NCBI GenBank assembly: GCA_014529385.2
Contig: CM043958.1
Location: 85,545,525-85,609,524, forward strand
Length of the DNA stretch: 64,000 bases
Source: Adiantum capillus-veneris
Lineage: Eukaryota > Streptophyta > Polypodiopsida > Polypodiales > Pteridaceae
Reading direction: 5' to 3'
Under the pieces are notes generated by a model that worked only from the letters and a program-made list of their open reading frames with translations, made no database searches and was not told the DNA's origin. This document shows positions 11,426 to 25,477 of the stretch, in pieces; the first letter of the stretch is position 1, and every line of letters starts with the position of its first letter. The position numbers and the translations under genes were made by a program.

Positions 11426-12275
11426 CTAACATCCTGCTTTCTTCGAGAGAGACGAAAGAGATTTGGATGCAATCCCCACTGTGACGCAAACGCTTCCCAC
11501 TCTTGCTGAGCCTGAGTTAAACTCGTATGGTGCAAGTGCTTCTAGACCGAATGCTAGCTGGAATGGGGTGTGGTTAGTGGTTGCTTTGAAGGAGGTGCGA
11601 TAAGCCCAGACTGTGCCGAGGATAGCTTGAGCCGTAGAAGTTGGATGCAGGTGACAAGCTTTCCTGAGAAGTGTGATTAGCACTTTGTTAGTGCTCTCGG
11701 CTTGCCCATTTGCTCTGGGATAGTAAGAACAAGATTTGCGATGAAAAATCTTGTAGTTCGTGAGGAGTGTGGAGATCAGGTCGTTAACGAAATGACTACC
11801 TCGATCACTGGTGATTTCCAGAGGGCATCCAAACCTTCCAAAAATATTTTCATACAAAAATTTTGCGACAGTGGCTGCTATACAGTCGATGGTAGCCACT
11901 ACCTCGGCCCACTTTGTTGCATAACCCGTCGCTACTAGGAGATACTTATAATTGCCGGGTTGAGCAGGTGGAGCCATTGGACCAACAAAGTCCAAGCACC
12001 ATTGCTTCGCCATAGATACCTGCAGAGGGCGATTGGATTGCTTGCTAGACTTGGGCGCACATCGTTGACAGACATCACAAATCTTGACATGAGCAATAGC
12101 ATCTCTGAATAGATAGGGCCACCACAAGCCTATCTGTAAGATTTTTTGCGCCGTAATGTGACCAGGGTAATGGCCACCTGTAGGACCACTGTGTACATCT
12201 TCCAGAATGTGGTCCACTTCATGAGGGGAGACTGAAACCGGCCCGTGGGGCGATAGGCTACCCGAGACGAGAATT
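11426..12275 (-). pseudogene. Ty3/gypsy integrase fragment
   Basis: On the minus strand the frame opens with the integrase zinc-binding domain: HSGPTGGHYPGH gives the His pair and CDVCQRC the Cys pair, with GLWWPYLFRDA between. The catalytic core follows with CLDFVGPM (first Asp), LEITSDRGSHFVND (second Asp) and YYPRANGQAESTNKVL (Glu). It then reaches WAYRTSFKATTNHTPFQLAFG, normal for the end of the core. Its missing 5' neighbour (RNase H and linker) is at 15075-15475 on the same strand, so the two are halves of one element split by an insertion. Confidence 0.88.
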
Positions 12276-12289
12276 AACACTTATGCACA

Positions 12290-15060
12290 CACGTCTCAAA
12301 AGCTAGAATGTTCCGAGCAGACGCCGACAACCTGCAGGCCCCAAAATCGGTGCCCCTTTCGGTATTTCTCTATACTTTTGAGAGGGTAAATTACAAAGTA
12401 GAGTCCTGGGAATCCTTTACCTGTATCCCACTAGATACCACTTGTTTTGGCCAAATTTCGACAACATAACCCCAAAACTTGCACGAAACCAATTCCCCTA
12501 TTGAAACTGTCACGTGACACATCCCAACCCTATGTGTCCGTGGACAAGCTACACCATAGGAGGGTTTCCGTCAAGTCCAGTCAAGTTAGATTAGAAGTGA
12601 TCTGGCACTTTTGTGAGTCTATTCGTAGACCGTGCATGCCCAGTCACTCAGTGTAGATGCATATCCTCTGGTTGCACCTTGCATAAGCATAAGCATTTTC
12701 ATCAGATTCAATCAGAGTCAGTTTGGGGATTTTTCAAATGACTTTATCTCATTTTTCCCTATTTTTGACAGTTTTCACTTATTTATTAAGTGACTTTTGT
12801 TGGATACTCAGTAGGGCACATTGGGTAAGTTAATTTATAAGCAAACCCAAGTTAGCACAAATTGGCAGATGAGCCAAGGCGCACAGCAGGCTACCAAGCA
12901 ACAGGTGTTCCCTCCCTCTCTCAGCAAGACCCTCTCCAAGCCGACTTGGTGAGGCCCCTTCCACCCGCAGCCATCAACGTTTTTGCTTCTTGCATACCTG
13001 GTGTATCCACCCCCAACCACCATCGCCATCATCCTCATGCTCCTAGCGTTTCCCTAGCACCAACATCAGCAACCTCAGCCCATTACTAACGCTAGCAGGA
13101 CAGAACATCCAGCCTTTTTGGATCATCATTGGGACAGCTTTTTCAGCATTATATGACTTGCTGGGACAGCGTTTTTCAGCCTGAGACCTCCTGCTGTGGC
13201 AGCGTTTTCAGCCAAGTTGTCAACACCAAAAACGCAGCCTAAAGGAGTAGGTTTTTTCACAGCGTTTTTCCCTCAGAATTTCAGCCGACAAAGCAGTCAA
13301 TTTCAGCCATATACAGCAGAGGAAAACCAGTCAAGTCAGCCCCGAAAGTGGCACAGGTTTTCAGCTTTTGCCCCTTTGCGGACAGCAAATAAAGAAGCAT
13401 CTATTTCAGCCCTAAAATCTTCATCGTCTTCACCAACATAGTTCCCGTTTGCATCAGTCCATTGCATTTGCATTGTACGCATTTGTGCAATCAAGTAAAC
13501 CACTCTCGCTGACGAGAGTGGGGCCTTCGGAGGAGGGTTTTACAACCTCTCGGTGTCGTATCTCTTCTCTCTCCTTCTCTCAGTCTCATTCACTTGCACG
13601 CACAATATCCACTCACTTTGTTCGTGATCATAGCACTCTCCATAAGATGGAAAGCTTTCTCTTTCCTTAAGAACTAAAAGGAACCTTGAGCAATAAAGAT
13701 CACTAATCTTGAGAAAATACAACATTCATTCCGCTGCACCTTACAAAAACTCTCTTCCACTGGCATAAACCCTCTGATTCCTGCCCAAAAACAATCAATT
13801 CAGCACGCTGTATTTACTGGTTTTTGCCATTGTTTCATCCGCAAACAGTCCCCTAACTGTCCTTTGCCAGTGGGGCACTATTTCCAATGGTTCTGGCATC
13901 CGTATGGCTGAAAAAAAGTCAATTTACAGCGCATACACAGCATTGAAAACGCACCTGTACAGTGAGGTTATGACCCTCACCGGTGCCTGCTTTGGAGTAG
14001 CAGTTAGCTACCCCTGTTCCTACTCAAGGAGGCTCTTGCCTCAACACAAAAGCATGAACCTACACAGCTGTACATCAGTCAAATGAAGAGCCCGCTTGTG
14101 AGGCATCACATAACTGCACGTAAGGGAGAGAGAGAACAGTGTGTAGTGTGTAGGGCATCACTCCTAGCACCACACTATACATGAGAGGGAAAGAAAGCAC
14201 TCCATAGCTGTCAACCTCTGACAAGTTCTCAATGAAGCATCCCCCCAACATAAATCGAACGCCCCCTCTTCTGCGCTTGACCTGTAATGCATTTGTGAAC
14301 AAATAGATGCAAAAGGGGAAGATTTCCATGGCTGCCAAAACCTGTGTATCGCTGAAAACGCAGCAAGACAGCCCTGTAAACACGCATCTGATGCCTTCCA
14401 ATGCTGAAAATGAGCTCCTTGGTCCTAGGTAAAGTCATAGGAAGCTCAAAAATGGAGAGAAATGGCTAAAAATCAGAGTTATCAGCCTCCAAAACTGCTC
14501 CAAAAAAGTCAGTTACCAGTTCTGTTCTCCCAGACTTGATAAATTGGCCGAAAAGTGCCACTTGGCACTCATGCATGCAATTTCCCCGCATTGGGCTTCC
14601 CGCTTAAAAATCTCTTAACTGGTGCATCAATTAACTTTGCAGCAGAGTAATAAAATGTTCCCCTTGTCATTCTGAAGCTAATGATACGAACAGATTTCAT
14701 GGCCCAAAATAGCAGTTCCCTAAATTTTAGGGGATGCTTCCGTTGGACTCCCATTGGTCATCTGACCATCAATGCCCACTAGGACCGCATCCAAAACTGC
14801 AATCTAGTCAAGCTGTCGGGTACTTTCCTTTGGTGACCCCACCTTGACATTATGCCTTTATTGAGTTCACTTCCTCGTATCCACCAACTTGCTAAGTGCG
14901 ACGGGGAGACCTACATGACCTTGCACTGAGCCGACAAACTTCCCGTTTGCGGGTGAAACTACCGTTCACATTGGCCATACAATGTCCGACCATTTGCAAC
15001 TTCAAAAAGAGGGTCTCAAAAATAAAACAAAAATCATTGGAAAAAAACCAACAACTAAGG
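12290..15060. other. Insertion splitting the gypsy element; content unassigned
   Basis: This stretch lies between the RNase H/linker half and the integrase half of one minus-strand gypsy element. I see no domain in it. A GGCCCCAAAATCGGTGCCCC block near 12340 resembles the U5 region of the gypsy LTRs elsewhere in the window. ATTCCGCTGCACCTTACA near 13728-13745 resembles LTR 3' ends at 53.28 kb and 63.68 kb. It is probably decayed LTR-element sequence; target duplications were not identified. Confidence 0.4.
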
Positions 15061-15074
15061 TTAGCAATTGCCAC

Positions 15075-15475
15075 GTCCTCCTGACAGACGCACCTACGTA
15101 GCACACCATCTGGTCCAAATTTGTAGAGTTGTCCGCCAATCAAAGAGAAGAGTCTAGACTTCAGCAAGAATCTTCTATTTTGCAAGGGAGAAGCATTCTC
15201 AGGATATAGGCCAGTAGAGAGCAGATGTAACACATCTCCATACAATTCCGGGGTCATGTCGACCTTCAAGAGATGACTATCCAGAAAGTCATCATCAACC
15301 CCAGTATCTGGCTCACATGTGTGTATGCGAGAGAGGTGGTCGGCCATGACGTGCCGCTTGCCTGGACGGAGAACTACGTCGAAATCAAATTCCTAGAATA
15401 TCAATAGCCACCTCCAGACTCTTCCTGCAACTTGGGCTTTATTCAGAAGATAGCACAGCGCATGATGATCCGTGG
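15075..15475 (-). pseudogene. Ty3/gypsy RNase H end and linker
   Basis: Reading from 15475 downward, ATDHHALCYLLNKAQVAGR and VLRPGKRHVMADHLSRIHT are the C-terminal end of a gypsy RNase H. The RNase H-integrase linker follows with LFSLIGGQLYKFGPDGVLRRCV. The frame stops matching gypsy near 15075, and the integrase resumes at 12275. One stop lies in the RNase H part. Confidence 0.82.
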
Positions 15476-15477
15476 CA

Positions 15478-16049
15478 AACCCTAAATCTGCCAAAAACCC
15501 TAATTTCCAGAAACCCTAACCCTAACTGCTAGCGCTCATGCCACGTGGCAGCAGGCACAGATTTCCGGAGATTGCAGGCACATGATGACGTGGCACTGTA
15601 CGGTCATGTCCGCTTTTTGCAGCGTGAAATACGACAGCCATGAATGTTTTTTCTCCTACGCAATTTGAGCTATAGAGATGGAGAGAGCTCCATTGCTTTA
15701 TTTTAAAAAGCCCTATAGAGGGTTTGAGAGAAAGAAGTTTTTAGCTTTTGATTTAGAAGCTTTTGGGGCTCTGCTTTTGCGCATCCCTTGTAACTTTAAA
15801 TAAGTGGTTTGGGAATTCACTTCTCAGAGCATCTGGACGCAGAGTCTGAGAGTGAAACACGAACTACTCTCTTGAACTGATTACTACAAAAAGAAATACC
15901 GAAAGGGGCGCCAGTCTTTGGGGCCAATATCTCTAGGCACGGAACTCCGCCGGGCCAGTGCAAATCTATTGTGATCTGTGAATTGTTTGAAGTGGTTATT
16001 TGGTGCTGTCACGGTTGATTGTTGACTTGGAGTGTCCAAGTCTGTTATA
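15478..16049 (+). mobile_element. Gypsy 5' LTR, truncated
   Basis: This block aligns almost base for base with the 3' LTR at 18996-20014, ending in GTCCAAGTCTGTTATA against GTCCAAGTCTGTTACA. It lacks about the first 50 bases of the right LTR. It also lacks the SINE, keeping the uninterrupted site GCATCCCTTGTAACTT. RT coding begins immediately after it, so leader, gag, protease and the start of RT are deleted. Confidence 0.88.
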
Positions 16050-18336
16050 GTCCGAATTGCGCCGGGAGACGTCTACAAGACAGCCTTTCGGACTACTTTT
16101 GGGTTATTTGAGTTTTTGGTGATGCCTTTTGGCTTAACCAATGCTCCTGCGACATTTAACCGGATGATGGACAGGATTTTTCGAGAGTACAGACTATTTG
16201 TTGGCACTTTCTTTGACGACATCATTGTTTTCTCCAAGAATGAGGTAGAACACAGAGATCATCTGCTTCAGGTCTTTCAGGCATTACGAGATCACAAGTT
16301 AGTGATTAATGCAAAGAAAAGTGAATTTTTCCTACCAAAGATACACTTTTTGGGACACATTGTCTCAGCAACTAGAGTGCAAATGGACCCGGCCAAGATA
16401 GAGACTATCCGTGATTGGCCCCCGATTTGAAGAATGTCCATGAAGTTAGAAGCTTCTTAGGACTGTGCTCGTACTACACGCAGTTCATACGAAAGTTTGC
16501 AGAGGTGCTTCCCCTTTGCATATCTTGACACAGAAAGGAGTCCCTTTCTCGTGGGGATCCACAGAGGTGACTGCCTTTCGGACCTTGAAAGAGAAATTGA
16601 CTACGGGACCAGTTTTGACTTTGCCGGACTTGCAGAAGTTATTTGAAGTATATTGTGATGCTTGTGGTCGTAGTCTGGGTGCGGTCTTGATGCAAGAAGG
16701 CCATGTCATTGCTTACGAGAGCCGATTGTTCTCTAGGCCAGAGATGATAGCACAGATATATGAGAAAGAGCTTTTGGCGGTTATCCATGCTCTTACTCAG
16801 TGGCGGCATTACCTACTCGGAGCGGATTTTACTGTCTTTACAGACCATCAGAGTTTGCGCTACTTCTTGTCACAGAAGCAGCTTTCAGAAAAGCAGATGC
16901 GGTGGGCGAACATCTTGTCACAGTTCCACTTCCAGATTGTCCATGTTCAGGGACAGAAGAATGTGGTGGCAGATGCTTTGTCTAGGAAGCCGTTGGTTCT
17001 GGCTATTTCCGCGATATATCATAGGAGCTTCGAGGATATGGTCGATCAGTATGCCACAAATACAGATTTTGCAGATATTTTCACACGGATACGGGATGGG
17101 GAGACAGTAGCTGGATACTCCCTTCGGGAAGGCTACTTGATGAAAAAGACTATGTTGTGCGTTACACAGCCGTTGAGGGAAAAGGTTATGACTGAATGCC
17201 ACTGTCCACCTTTTAAGGGTCACCGCGGCATTGCTACCACCATGAAGGGGGTAGAGAGATACTTCTTTTGGCCGAGACTCAAAAAGGATGTGGAAGAGTT
17301 TGTGCGCAGTTGCCTAGTATGCCAGAAGGTCAATTTTGACAGGCATAAGGCACAAGGATTGTTACAACCTTTACCCATACCCACCCGCCCCTGGGAAAGT
17401 ATTGTGATGGATTTCATTTTTGATCTCCCGAGAACACAGAGTGGTCACGATGGTATCTGGACTGTTATTGACAGATTTAGCAAACAGGCTCATTTCATTC
17501 CAATGAAGAAAACAGTCAAGCCTGATCACTTAGCGAGACTGTTTGTGGCCCAGATCTTCAGATTACATGGCATGCCTGAGACGATTGTCTCCGACAGAGG
17601 CCCCAGATTCACGAGTTTGTTTTGGAAGGCAATTTGGGAGAACATTGGCATGCGGTTGCAGTTCTCGTCATCGTTCGACCCGCAAACTGATGGGCAATCT
17701 GAGATTGCAAATTCAATGGTTCTAGATTTATTGAAGTCTTATATCTCTGATCAAAAGACTCAATGGGAAAAGTACTCACCTTTGGTGGAATTTGCCTACA
17801 ATAACACGATACACTCTTCGACGGGGAAGGAGCCATTTGAGATCGTTGAAGGTGCTGCGAAGGTTCCACCCTTCCTAAGCACGAAAGATAAGATCTTTGA
17901 AGCGGATGAATATACGCGAGATTTGGATACGGCTTTTGCCAAGGTTCGCGAGACTTTGCAGAAGTCTCAAGAACGACAGAAAAAGGCAGCGGATTGCCAT
18001 CATCGCGACATGAAATTGAAGGAGGATGATTGGGTGCTCTTACGTTTTGAGAAGGCACGCCCACGAAAGAAAAAGGGAAAGGAGAGGCTTTTTCCAAAGC
18101 TTAGTATGCGATACTACGGACCTTTCCAGATCATTGAAAAGATAAATGATGTCTCCTTCCGATTGAAACTGCCAAATACTTGGAGAATTCACAATGCATT
18201 CCATGTGAGTCTCTTGAAACCTTTTAAAGGTGATGTGCCTGATGATGGGGAGCCTGATGAGTTACCCGAAGTGGAAGAAAACGAGGAGATCCTTGTTCCT
18301 GAACAGATCTTGGCACATAAGGATACGAAGAATTAA
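16050..18336 (+). pseudogene. Ty3/gypsy pol: RT, RNase H, integrase
   Basis: The order is RT (MPFGLTNAPATFNRMM, FFDDIIVFS with the catalytic Asp pair), RNase H (FEVYCDACGRSLGAVLM and FTDHQSLRYFL), the integrase zinc-binding motif (HCPPFKGHRG then CLVCQ) and the catalytic core (VMDFIFDLP, TIVSDRGPRF, DPQTDGQSEIAN for the three acidic residues). The post-core end ADCHHRDMKLKEDDWVLL, YYGPFQIIEKI and IHNAFHVSLLKPF follows. A frameshift lies near 16430 and a second near 16500, and everything upstream of the mid RT is absent, so the element cannot be autonomous. The preserved C-terminus suggests fairly recent activity. Confidence 0.93.
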
Positions 18337-18492
18337 GGTAAAGTCCGAAGGCGGTAAGGTAAAGTCCGAAGGCGGTTCTTGGTTAAGTTCAAGAGCTATC
18401 CTGCATTGGATGAGAAGTGGATGGAGGAGGAGGACCTAGCAGATACTCCTCAGATTGTGAAACTTTACCTCGATGCTTTTGGTTTAGCATAG
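18337..18492 (+). pseudogene. Chromodomain tail of the gypsy pol, frameshifted
   Basis: After the integrase frame stops near 18336, another frame gives LVKFKSYPALDEKWMEEEDL and then QIVKLYLDAFGLA before a stop. That is the C-terminal chromodomain of plant chromovirus integrases, thought to steer insertion to particular chromatin. A 21-base unit (AAGGTAAAGTCCGAAGGCGGT) is tandemly duplicated at 18335-18355 and 18356-18376, exactly at the frame break. Confidence 0.8.
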
Positions 18493-18995
18493 TCTACTCC
18501 AAATGAAACCCAGAATTCAGCTTGGCCGAAGATCTGGTGCAGTGGGATGCACAAGAGGGGAGTCGCTCCGCTCCTTTGTCAACAGATGCCTTGATTTAGA
18601 TACTAGAGTCACTGATGTCTCTTTGAGCTTCAAGGATATTGAAATCTGACAGCATTCTGCTGTATGACTTTAATAAAATGGAATTCCTGATTATTATACT
18701 GATTTGTTCTTGACTTCTCTTAAGTGCAAGAACTGATAAACGAAATGACTGCAGCATTTTGGTCTAATTGATCTCGAATAGACATGGTTGCAATAGGGGT
18801 TAGTCAATCGGACATCGATGAGCTCCCGATTGGACCTAGATGTGATTGCTAGCTACATTGTCGATAAATCATGCTCTAAGATCCGAATGAATGTTGAATG
18901 TCATGTGATGTCCTGTGATGTCTAGTGATGTCGTGTGATGTGACTGTCGATTTGGCGTAATCTCGGTCGATTACAATGCTTTCAAGAGGGGGGTA

Positions 18996-20014
18996 TGTCA
19001 CAAAGTGATGACGTGGCTACGGACAGCAAAAACCCTAATTCCTGCAAACCCTGAAATCTGCCAAAACCCCTAATTTTCAGAAACCCTAACCCTAACTGCT
19101 GGCGCTCATGCCACGTGGCAACACATACAGATTTCCAGAGATTGCGGGCACATGATGACATGGCACTGTACGGTCATTTCTGCTTTTTGCGGCGTGAAAT
19201 ACGACAGCCATGAATGTTTTTTCTCCTACGCAATTTGAGCTAGAGAGATAAAGAGAGTTCCATTGCTTTATTTTAAAAAGCCCTATAGAGGGTTTGAGAG
19301 AGAGAAGTTTTTAGCTTTTCATTTAGAAGCTTTTGGGGCTCTGCTTTTGGGCATCCCTTGTAACTTCTTTTTTTTTCGACACACCATAGGGCCCACAGGG
19401 GGAGGTGCTTATCCCTTCCAAATATTAGCCATGTTACATGGTCGGGCAAGGGCCGCGTACCATCGGGCAAGAGCCACGCGTAGGCATCACCATGGCCACC
19501 TAATTGATGCACCACATGCTGGGAACGACGGAGAGAACTCGTAGCAACCAGCTAGGAACCTCCTCCTCGGGTGACCCACCCCAAGAGGAGGATGCACTCG
19601 AGTGTCCAAGGGCAAGAGCCCTAGCAACGTGAACACCAGGTGAGCACAAGGTGTCCCTCTAGAGTGTGACCCAATGGGGGATTTGAACCCACAACCCATA
19701 GGTTGAGAGGCCAAAGCCTTACAGTTAGACCAACTCTTTGGGGACGCATCCCTTGTAACTTTAAATAAGTGGTTTGGGCATTCACTTCTCAGAGCATCTG
19801 GACGCAGAGTCTAAGAGTGAAACCCGAACCACTCTTTTGAACTGATTAATACAAAAAGAAATACCGAAAGGGGCACCAGTCTTTGGGGCAAATATCTCTA
19901 GGCACGGAACTCCGCCGGGCCAGTGCAAATCTATTGTGATCTATGAATTGCTTGAAGTGGTTATTTGGTGTTGTCGCGGTTGATTCTTGACTTGGAGTGT
20001 CCAAGTCTGTTACA
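18996..20014 (+). mobile_element. Gypsy 3' LTR (with a nested SINE)
   Basis: It begins TGTCACAAAGTGATGACG and ends AAGTCTGTTACA (TG...CA). A purine-rich stretch, CAAGAGGGGGG at 18983-18993, stands just before it as the polypurine tract. Apart from a 379-base SINE it is collinear with the 5' LTR. Two AAACCCTAA-like runs inside it resemble plant telomere repeats but are part of the LTR. Confidence 0.9.
19367..19745 (-). mobile_element. tRNA-derived SINE with 16-bp target duplication
   Basis: The insert is bounded by two perfect copies of GCATCCCTTGTAACTT, at 19351-19366 and 19746-19761. The same site is uninterrupted in the sister LTR at about 15783-15798. On the minus strand it begins with an A-box-like TTGGTCTAACTG (19722-19733) and a B box GGGTTCAAATCCCC (about 19677-19690), and ends in a run of A, seen as T at 19368-19376. 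That is a textbook tRNA-derived SINE. It moved after the gypsy element inserted. Confidence 0.92.
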
Positions 20015-21947
20015 GTTTCTCCACTCTTGATCATATTCTGACACTCAGAGCCATCATTGAGGAGGGCAGGTCACATGGGTGACGGATTTATTGTAGCTTT
20101 GTGGATTTCCGCAAAGCATTTGACATGGTACCGACAGCTCGATTGATGCACAGATTGCAAGAGATGGGGGATTATGGCTCTATACAGATCAGGGATGGGA
20201 CATGTACGCACTTCGGAGGGGATATCTGGTTTAGTTCACTCCACCATTCGGGTGAAACAGGGTTGCCCATTGTCTCCTACTCTATTTGGTATGTATGTTG
20301 ATGAGGCATCTGATTACATTGACAAAGAGGGTGATAGAGGTGCTTAGCTGGCAGGGACATGGATCCCATTGTTGTTATATGCTGATGATATTGTGTTGAT
20401 CTCTGACTCACCAGAGGGTATGCAGCAACAATTGGATGTATTACACAAATTTGCAGAGGATAGTGGATTGTCTGTAAACCTTGGTAAAACCAAGGCTATG
20501 GTGTTCAACACCACACCACAGTGGATCAGGAGATCAACACCGACTTTCACATAGGGTCAAGAGATTGTAGAGTATACAGATGCATACACTTACCTTGGGG
20601 TTGTCTTCCCTGGGCCGAGGTTTTCTTTGGGGAGAGCAACAGAGACTAGACTAACTAGAGCTTTTGCGGCCTTAGGAGGCTTGGAGAGGATGTTTTCGCA
20701 GGTTCAGTTCCAGGAACCTCGGACAAAGTTATGGCTCTTTGATACTTTAGTAGCCTCAGATATGTTGTATGGGGTGTAGACATGGGGACCTTCTGTAGGC
20801 CAGGATGGTTGGAGACGTATGGAGAGGCCCTTGGTATCTATGATCCCTCGACTGTTCAAAGCCAAGGCCTCCGTACCCCACTCTATGGAGATTGAGGCAC
20901 TTACCAGATCAGTCTCCTTTGTGCACAGCATGTGGGATACTACTAGAGACAGATATGCTAGACTAGCCCTTGAGTCTTCCAGACAGTTAGCTCTTCAGGG
21001 GGACACTTCATGCTAGAATGCACAAATGACATCATGGTTTCAGACGCATGGTTTCACCATGGACGGGCTGCCCCCTTTCCAGTACTCTCTTCAGGCACCC
21101 TCGATGTCTCTTACATGGGTGGAGATTACTAGACTCATTCGTCAGGACCTGATCCAGTTGGATACCAGGAGAACATGGATAGAGCCGCCACAAGAGTTGG
21201 GCACGAAGATGGCTTTCTATAGAGAGCATCTTCTCCACCTCACTTTGTGATTCGACCCAGCTACATGGACACACATATGTCTCATGGTTTGCGGTGTGCC
21301 ATTGGTCAGATACGTACATCCTCACATCAGCTGGAGATTGAGACTGGTAGATTTAGAGGGATACCAACAGACAGCAGGATATGCCGCTTATGCCAATTAG
21401 AGCCAAAGACAGAGCTACATTACATATGTCATTTGACAGTGTACTATGAGATACGGGTTTCCACTGCTTATTCAAAGAGGGCTTCGGTCCTTTCTCTAGG
21501 GTCATGAGTTATGAGGATCAGAGTTGTCTTAGGCTATATCTACTTGAGTTACACAGATATAGAGACACTTTACTGGGGAGAGATAGAGAGAGACAATCCC
21601 AGAGACAGATTAAAGATTTCTTTTCACTAGATATGGGACAGCCAGAGGAGCAGTCATCATTGTAGAGCTCGGCCCACACTCATTCGACCACTACCAGCAC
21701 TCTCATCGGCCGAGCACTGGAGCTACAAAGATATAGACAGCCACGATTGAGGGGAGGGGCTACACAACATCGACGGAGACTACAGCAAAGGATTCGAGCC
21801 ATACTCTCTCGATATCCAGAGTACAGATGAGGATTGATTCGCCAGATAGTATCTAGTTCTTTTGTATCCAAACAGTATTAGATTCACCATTTTGTAAGAT
21901 TGGTCTCATAGGTCATTTTGGCCTTTTGAAGACGTTAATATAACATT

Positions 21948-21950
<3 letters not shown>
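20015..21950 (+). pseudogene. TC-tailed LINE copy 1: RT to 3' end
   Basis: The copy starts abruptly after the gypsy 3' LTR in the middle of the RT (STLDHILTLRAIIEEG in one frame). It shows FVDFRKAFDMVPTARLMHR, KQGCPLSPTLFGMYVDEASD and the catalytic LLYADDIVLISDSPEG, then the conserved post-RT region and a zinc-knuckle piece (CRLCQLEPKTELHYICH). Several stops and frameshifts make it dead. Its 3' UTR ends with the family hairpin (21903-21933), TTAATATAACATTTCA and then (TC)n. Confidence 0.92.

Positions 21951-22004
<54 letters not shown>
21951..22004 (+). repeat. (TC)n tail of LINE copy 1
   Basis: About 54 bases of pure TC directly after the LINE 3' UTR. The next LINE 3' end starts right after it. 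Confidence 0.95.
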
Positions 22005-23570
<1,566 letters not shown>

Positions 23571-23747
23571 AATGTGCGTTGGAACAACAGCCTGAACTAC
23601 AACAAAGCAGCTCTCACCACCAGGTTCAAATAGGGTGCGTCAATCAGCAGCAGACCAGCGACTGTGCAGCACGCCCTCACGGTAAAAGCAAAGGAAGGGG
23701 GACTCCCGTAGATTTAAGGCTTGTAGGAATAGAAAACAGGGGCCGTT

Positions 23748-24666
23748 ATGATGGAGGTCATGAGCGCTTCACCAGTCTGCAAGTCCCGTACGAAGGCAAC
23801 CTTCATGCTTACAAACAAGCAGATAACACAAGTGGAAAGGGAGATGAAGGAGTGGAAAGCAGAGATGGAAGGATGGTGGAAGGAGAAGGCAAACCTTCTT
23901 CAAATGTTCCTCAACGAAGACACGCAATGGAAGAAGGAGAAAGAGGACCTACACGTAGAGATACAAGCACTTAAGGTGGATTCACAAGCACTCAAAGAAG
24001 AGGTCTCAACCCTCAAGCGAGAACTTGTTGATAGAGCAAGCAATGGACTAGAGGAAGGTGAATTCCAGCCCTCGGTGATAGAGGAAATCAAGGTCAAGGA
24101 ACAAGTACGGATGATCAAAGAGGAAGAGAAACAGAATGGGGCAAAGACATCCTCGTGGGTGGATGTAATCACGAAGACACAGAAGAAGGCGGATGAGGCC
24201 GAGAAATGGATAGAAGTCGCTAAGAAAGGGAAAGGGAAAGAAACCACATCTAATGACTTTAGAAGAAGAGCAACGAAGGAAGACTAGAGCTTTGCACATA
24301 CGAATAAACCGTCTAAAAGACCGAGATGATTTGGAAACGGAAGCCAAAGAACTTCTCCGCATGATGGGTAGTGAGGCTACTCATACAAAGGCATGGAGGG
24401 TAGGGAAGAAGACACAAGGAAATGGGGAGACTTCAAAAGAAAGAGCTCTAATCATGCGCTTCCCATCCATGGAGGCAAAGAACGACTTCATGAAGAAGCG
24501 TCCTATACTAAAGAAAACGGGCATATTCCTTGGAGATGACCTCACACTCACACAGCTTGCTCATAAGAAAGAAGTTATGCCCGAGATAATGACAGCTCGA
24601 AAGAAGGGGAAAGTGGCCTTCTACAGGGATGGACGAGTGGTTATTCTGGAGAAGCATCCCGCATGA
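23748..24666 (+). pseudogene. LINE copy 4 ORF1 protein (coiled coil + RRM-like), frameshifted
   Basis: The first half (23748-24287) shares TFMLTNKQITQVEREMKEW with the ORF1 at 46.1 kb and continues as a long charged coiled coil. After a frame change near 24255-24287, the second half (24253-24666) has ALHIRINRLKDRDDLETEA, AWRVGKKTQ, ERALIMRFPSMEAKNDFM and ARKKGKVAFYRDGRVVILE. This is the layout of L1-type ORF1 RNA-binding proteins, a trimerising coiled coil followed by an RRM-like fold. It ends in TGA (24664-24666), and ORF2 follows in the same frame. Confidence 0.82.
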
Positions 24667-25477
24667 CAGTGCGAGACCTATGGGACCACACTCAAAGTGG
24701 CTACATGGAATTGTAATGGATCTTTGCGCCTTGATGTAGGGGCCTTTGAGGATAGTTTCACAGGGAGAGACATCATTTTCTACCCTGAGACGCATCAGGC
24801 CCCGTGGCAGTCCATGCCCCATGTGAGCGGATACAGATGGGAGAGAACTTGTAGACAGGAGACTCAATCAGAGCACAGAGGACGAGGTTCAGGAGGAGTG
24901 GCAGTCTTATTCAGGGAGGAGCTTCAGTCTCTGTAACATATAGCTCGTAGGGATGAACATGCTAGGTACATGTGGGTGAGACTGAAGGCAAAGACAGGCA
25001 GATATCTCTACATCGCTATTTGCTATTTCCCTCCCATTACGTCAGTTTATGCATCAACTAGAGGACAATCCCCCTTCTCTATTTTAGATGATAATATATG
25101 GGAGTTTTCCAGAGATGGCGAAATTATTATGTTGGGGGATTTCAATGCTAGGACTGCCCATCACCAGATAGTATTCTATGATACCTCAAAGGAGTTGATG
25201 CGCGAGCTCGATATTACAGAAATGGGCCTGTCTAGATTATCACAAGATGAGGAGCACACTGAGTATGGCAGATACTGATTGATATGGGGATTGCACATGG
25301 ATTGGCCATTTTGAATGGCTTACAGAGATTCCCTGCAACTGGTGGTTTTGCATGCTTTCCACAGCGACATGGCACTAGTACAGTGGATTATGTTATGGCT
25401 AGGACTCATTCCTTCCTTTCAGGATTTCGTGGTGGAAACTAGGCCGGTTGGGATAGCAGTCGATCATGCTATCTTGT
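24667..25477 (+). pseudogene. LINE copy 4 ORF2 endonuclease domain, 5' part
   Basis: An apurinic-type endonuclease starts with VATWNCNGSLRL, then FYPETHQAPW (catalytic Glu), RGSGGVAVLF, IMLGDFNART and TSTVDYVMA, up to the AVDHA of the terminal SDH-like motif. There is a TAA stop near 24936 and a frameshift near 25280. The domain is cut at 25477 by another LINE and resumes at 28751. The frame joins the ORF1 frame across a single TGA with no nearby Met start. Confidence 0.85.

Noticed and set aside
15480-15540. AAACCCTAA runs resembling plant telomere repeats, also near 19030-19095
   Set aside because: Only a few imperfect units, and they occur at the same place in both LTRs of one gypsy element, so they are LTR sequence rather than an interstitial telomere array.
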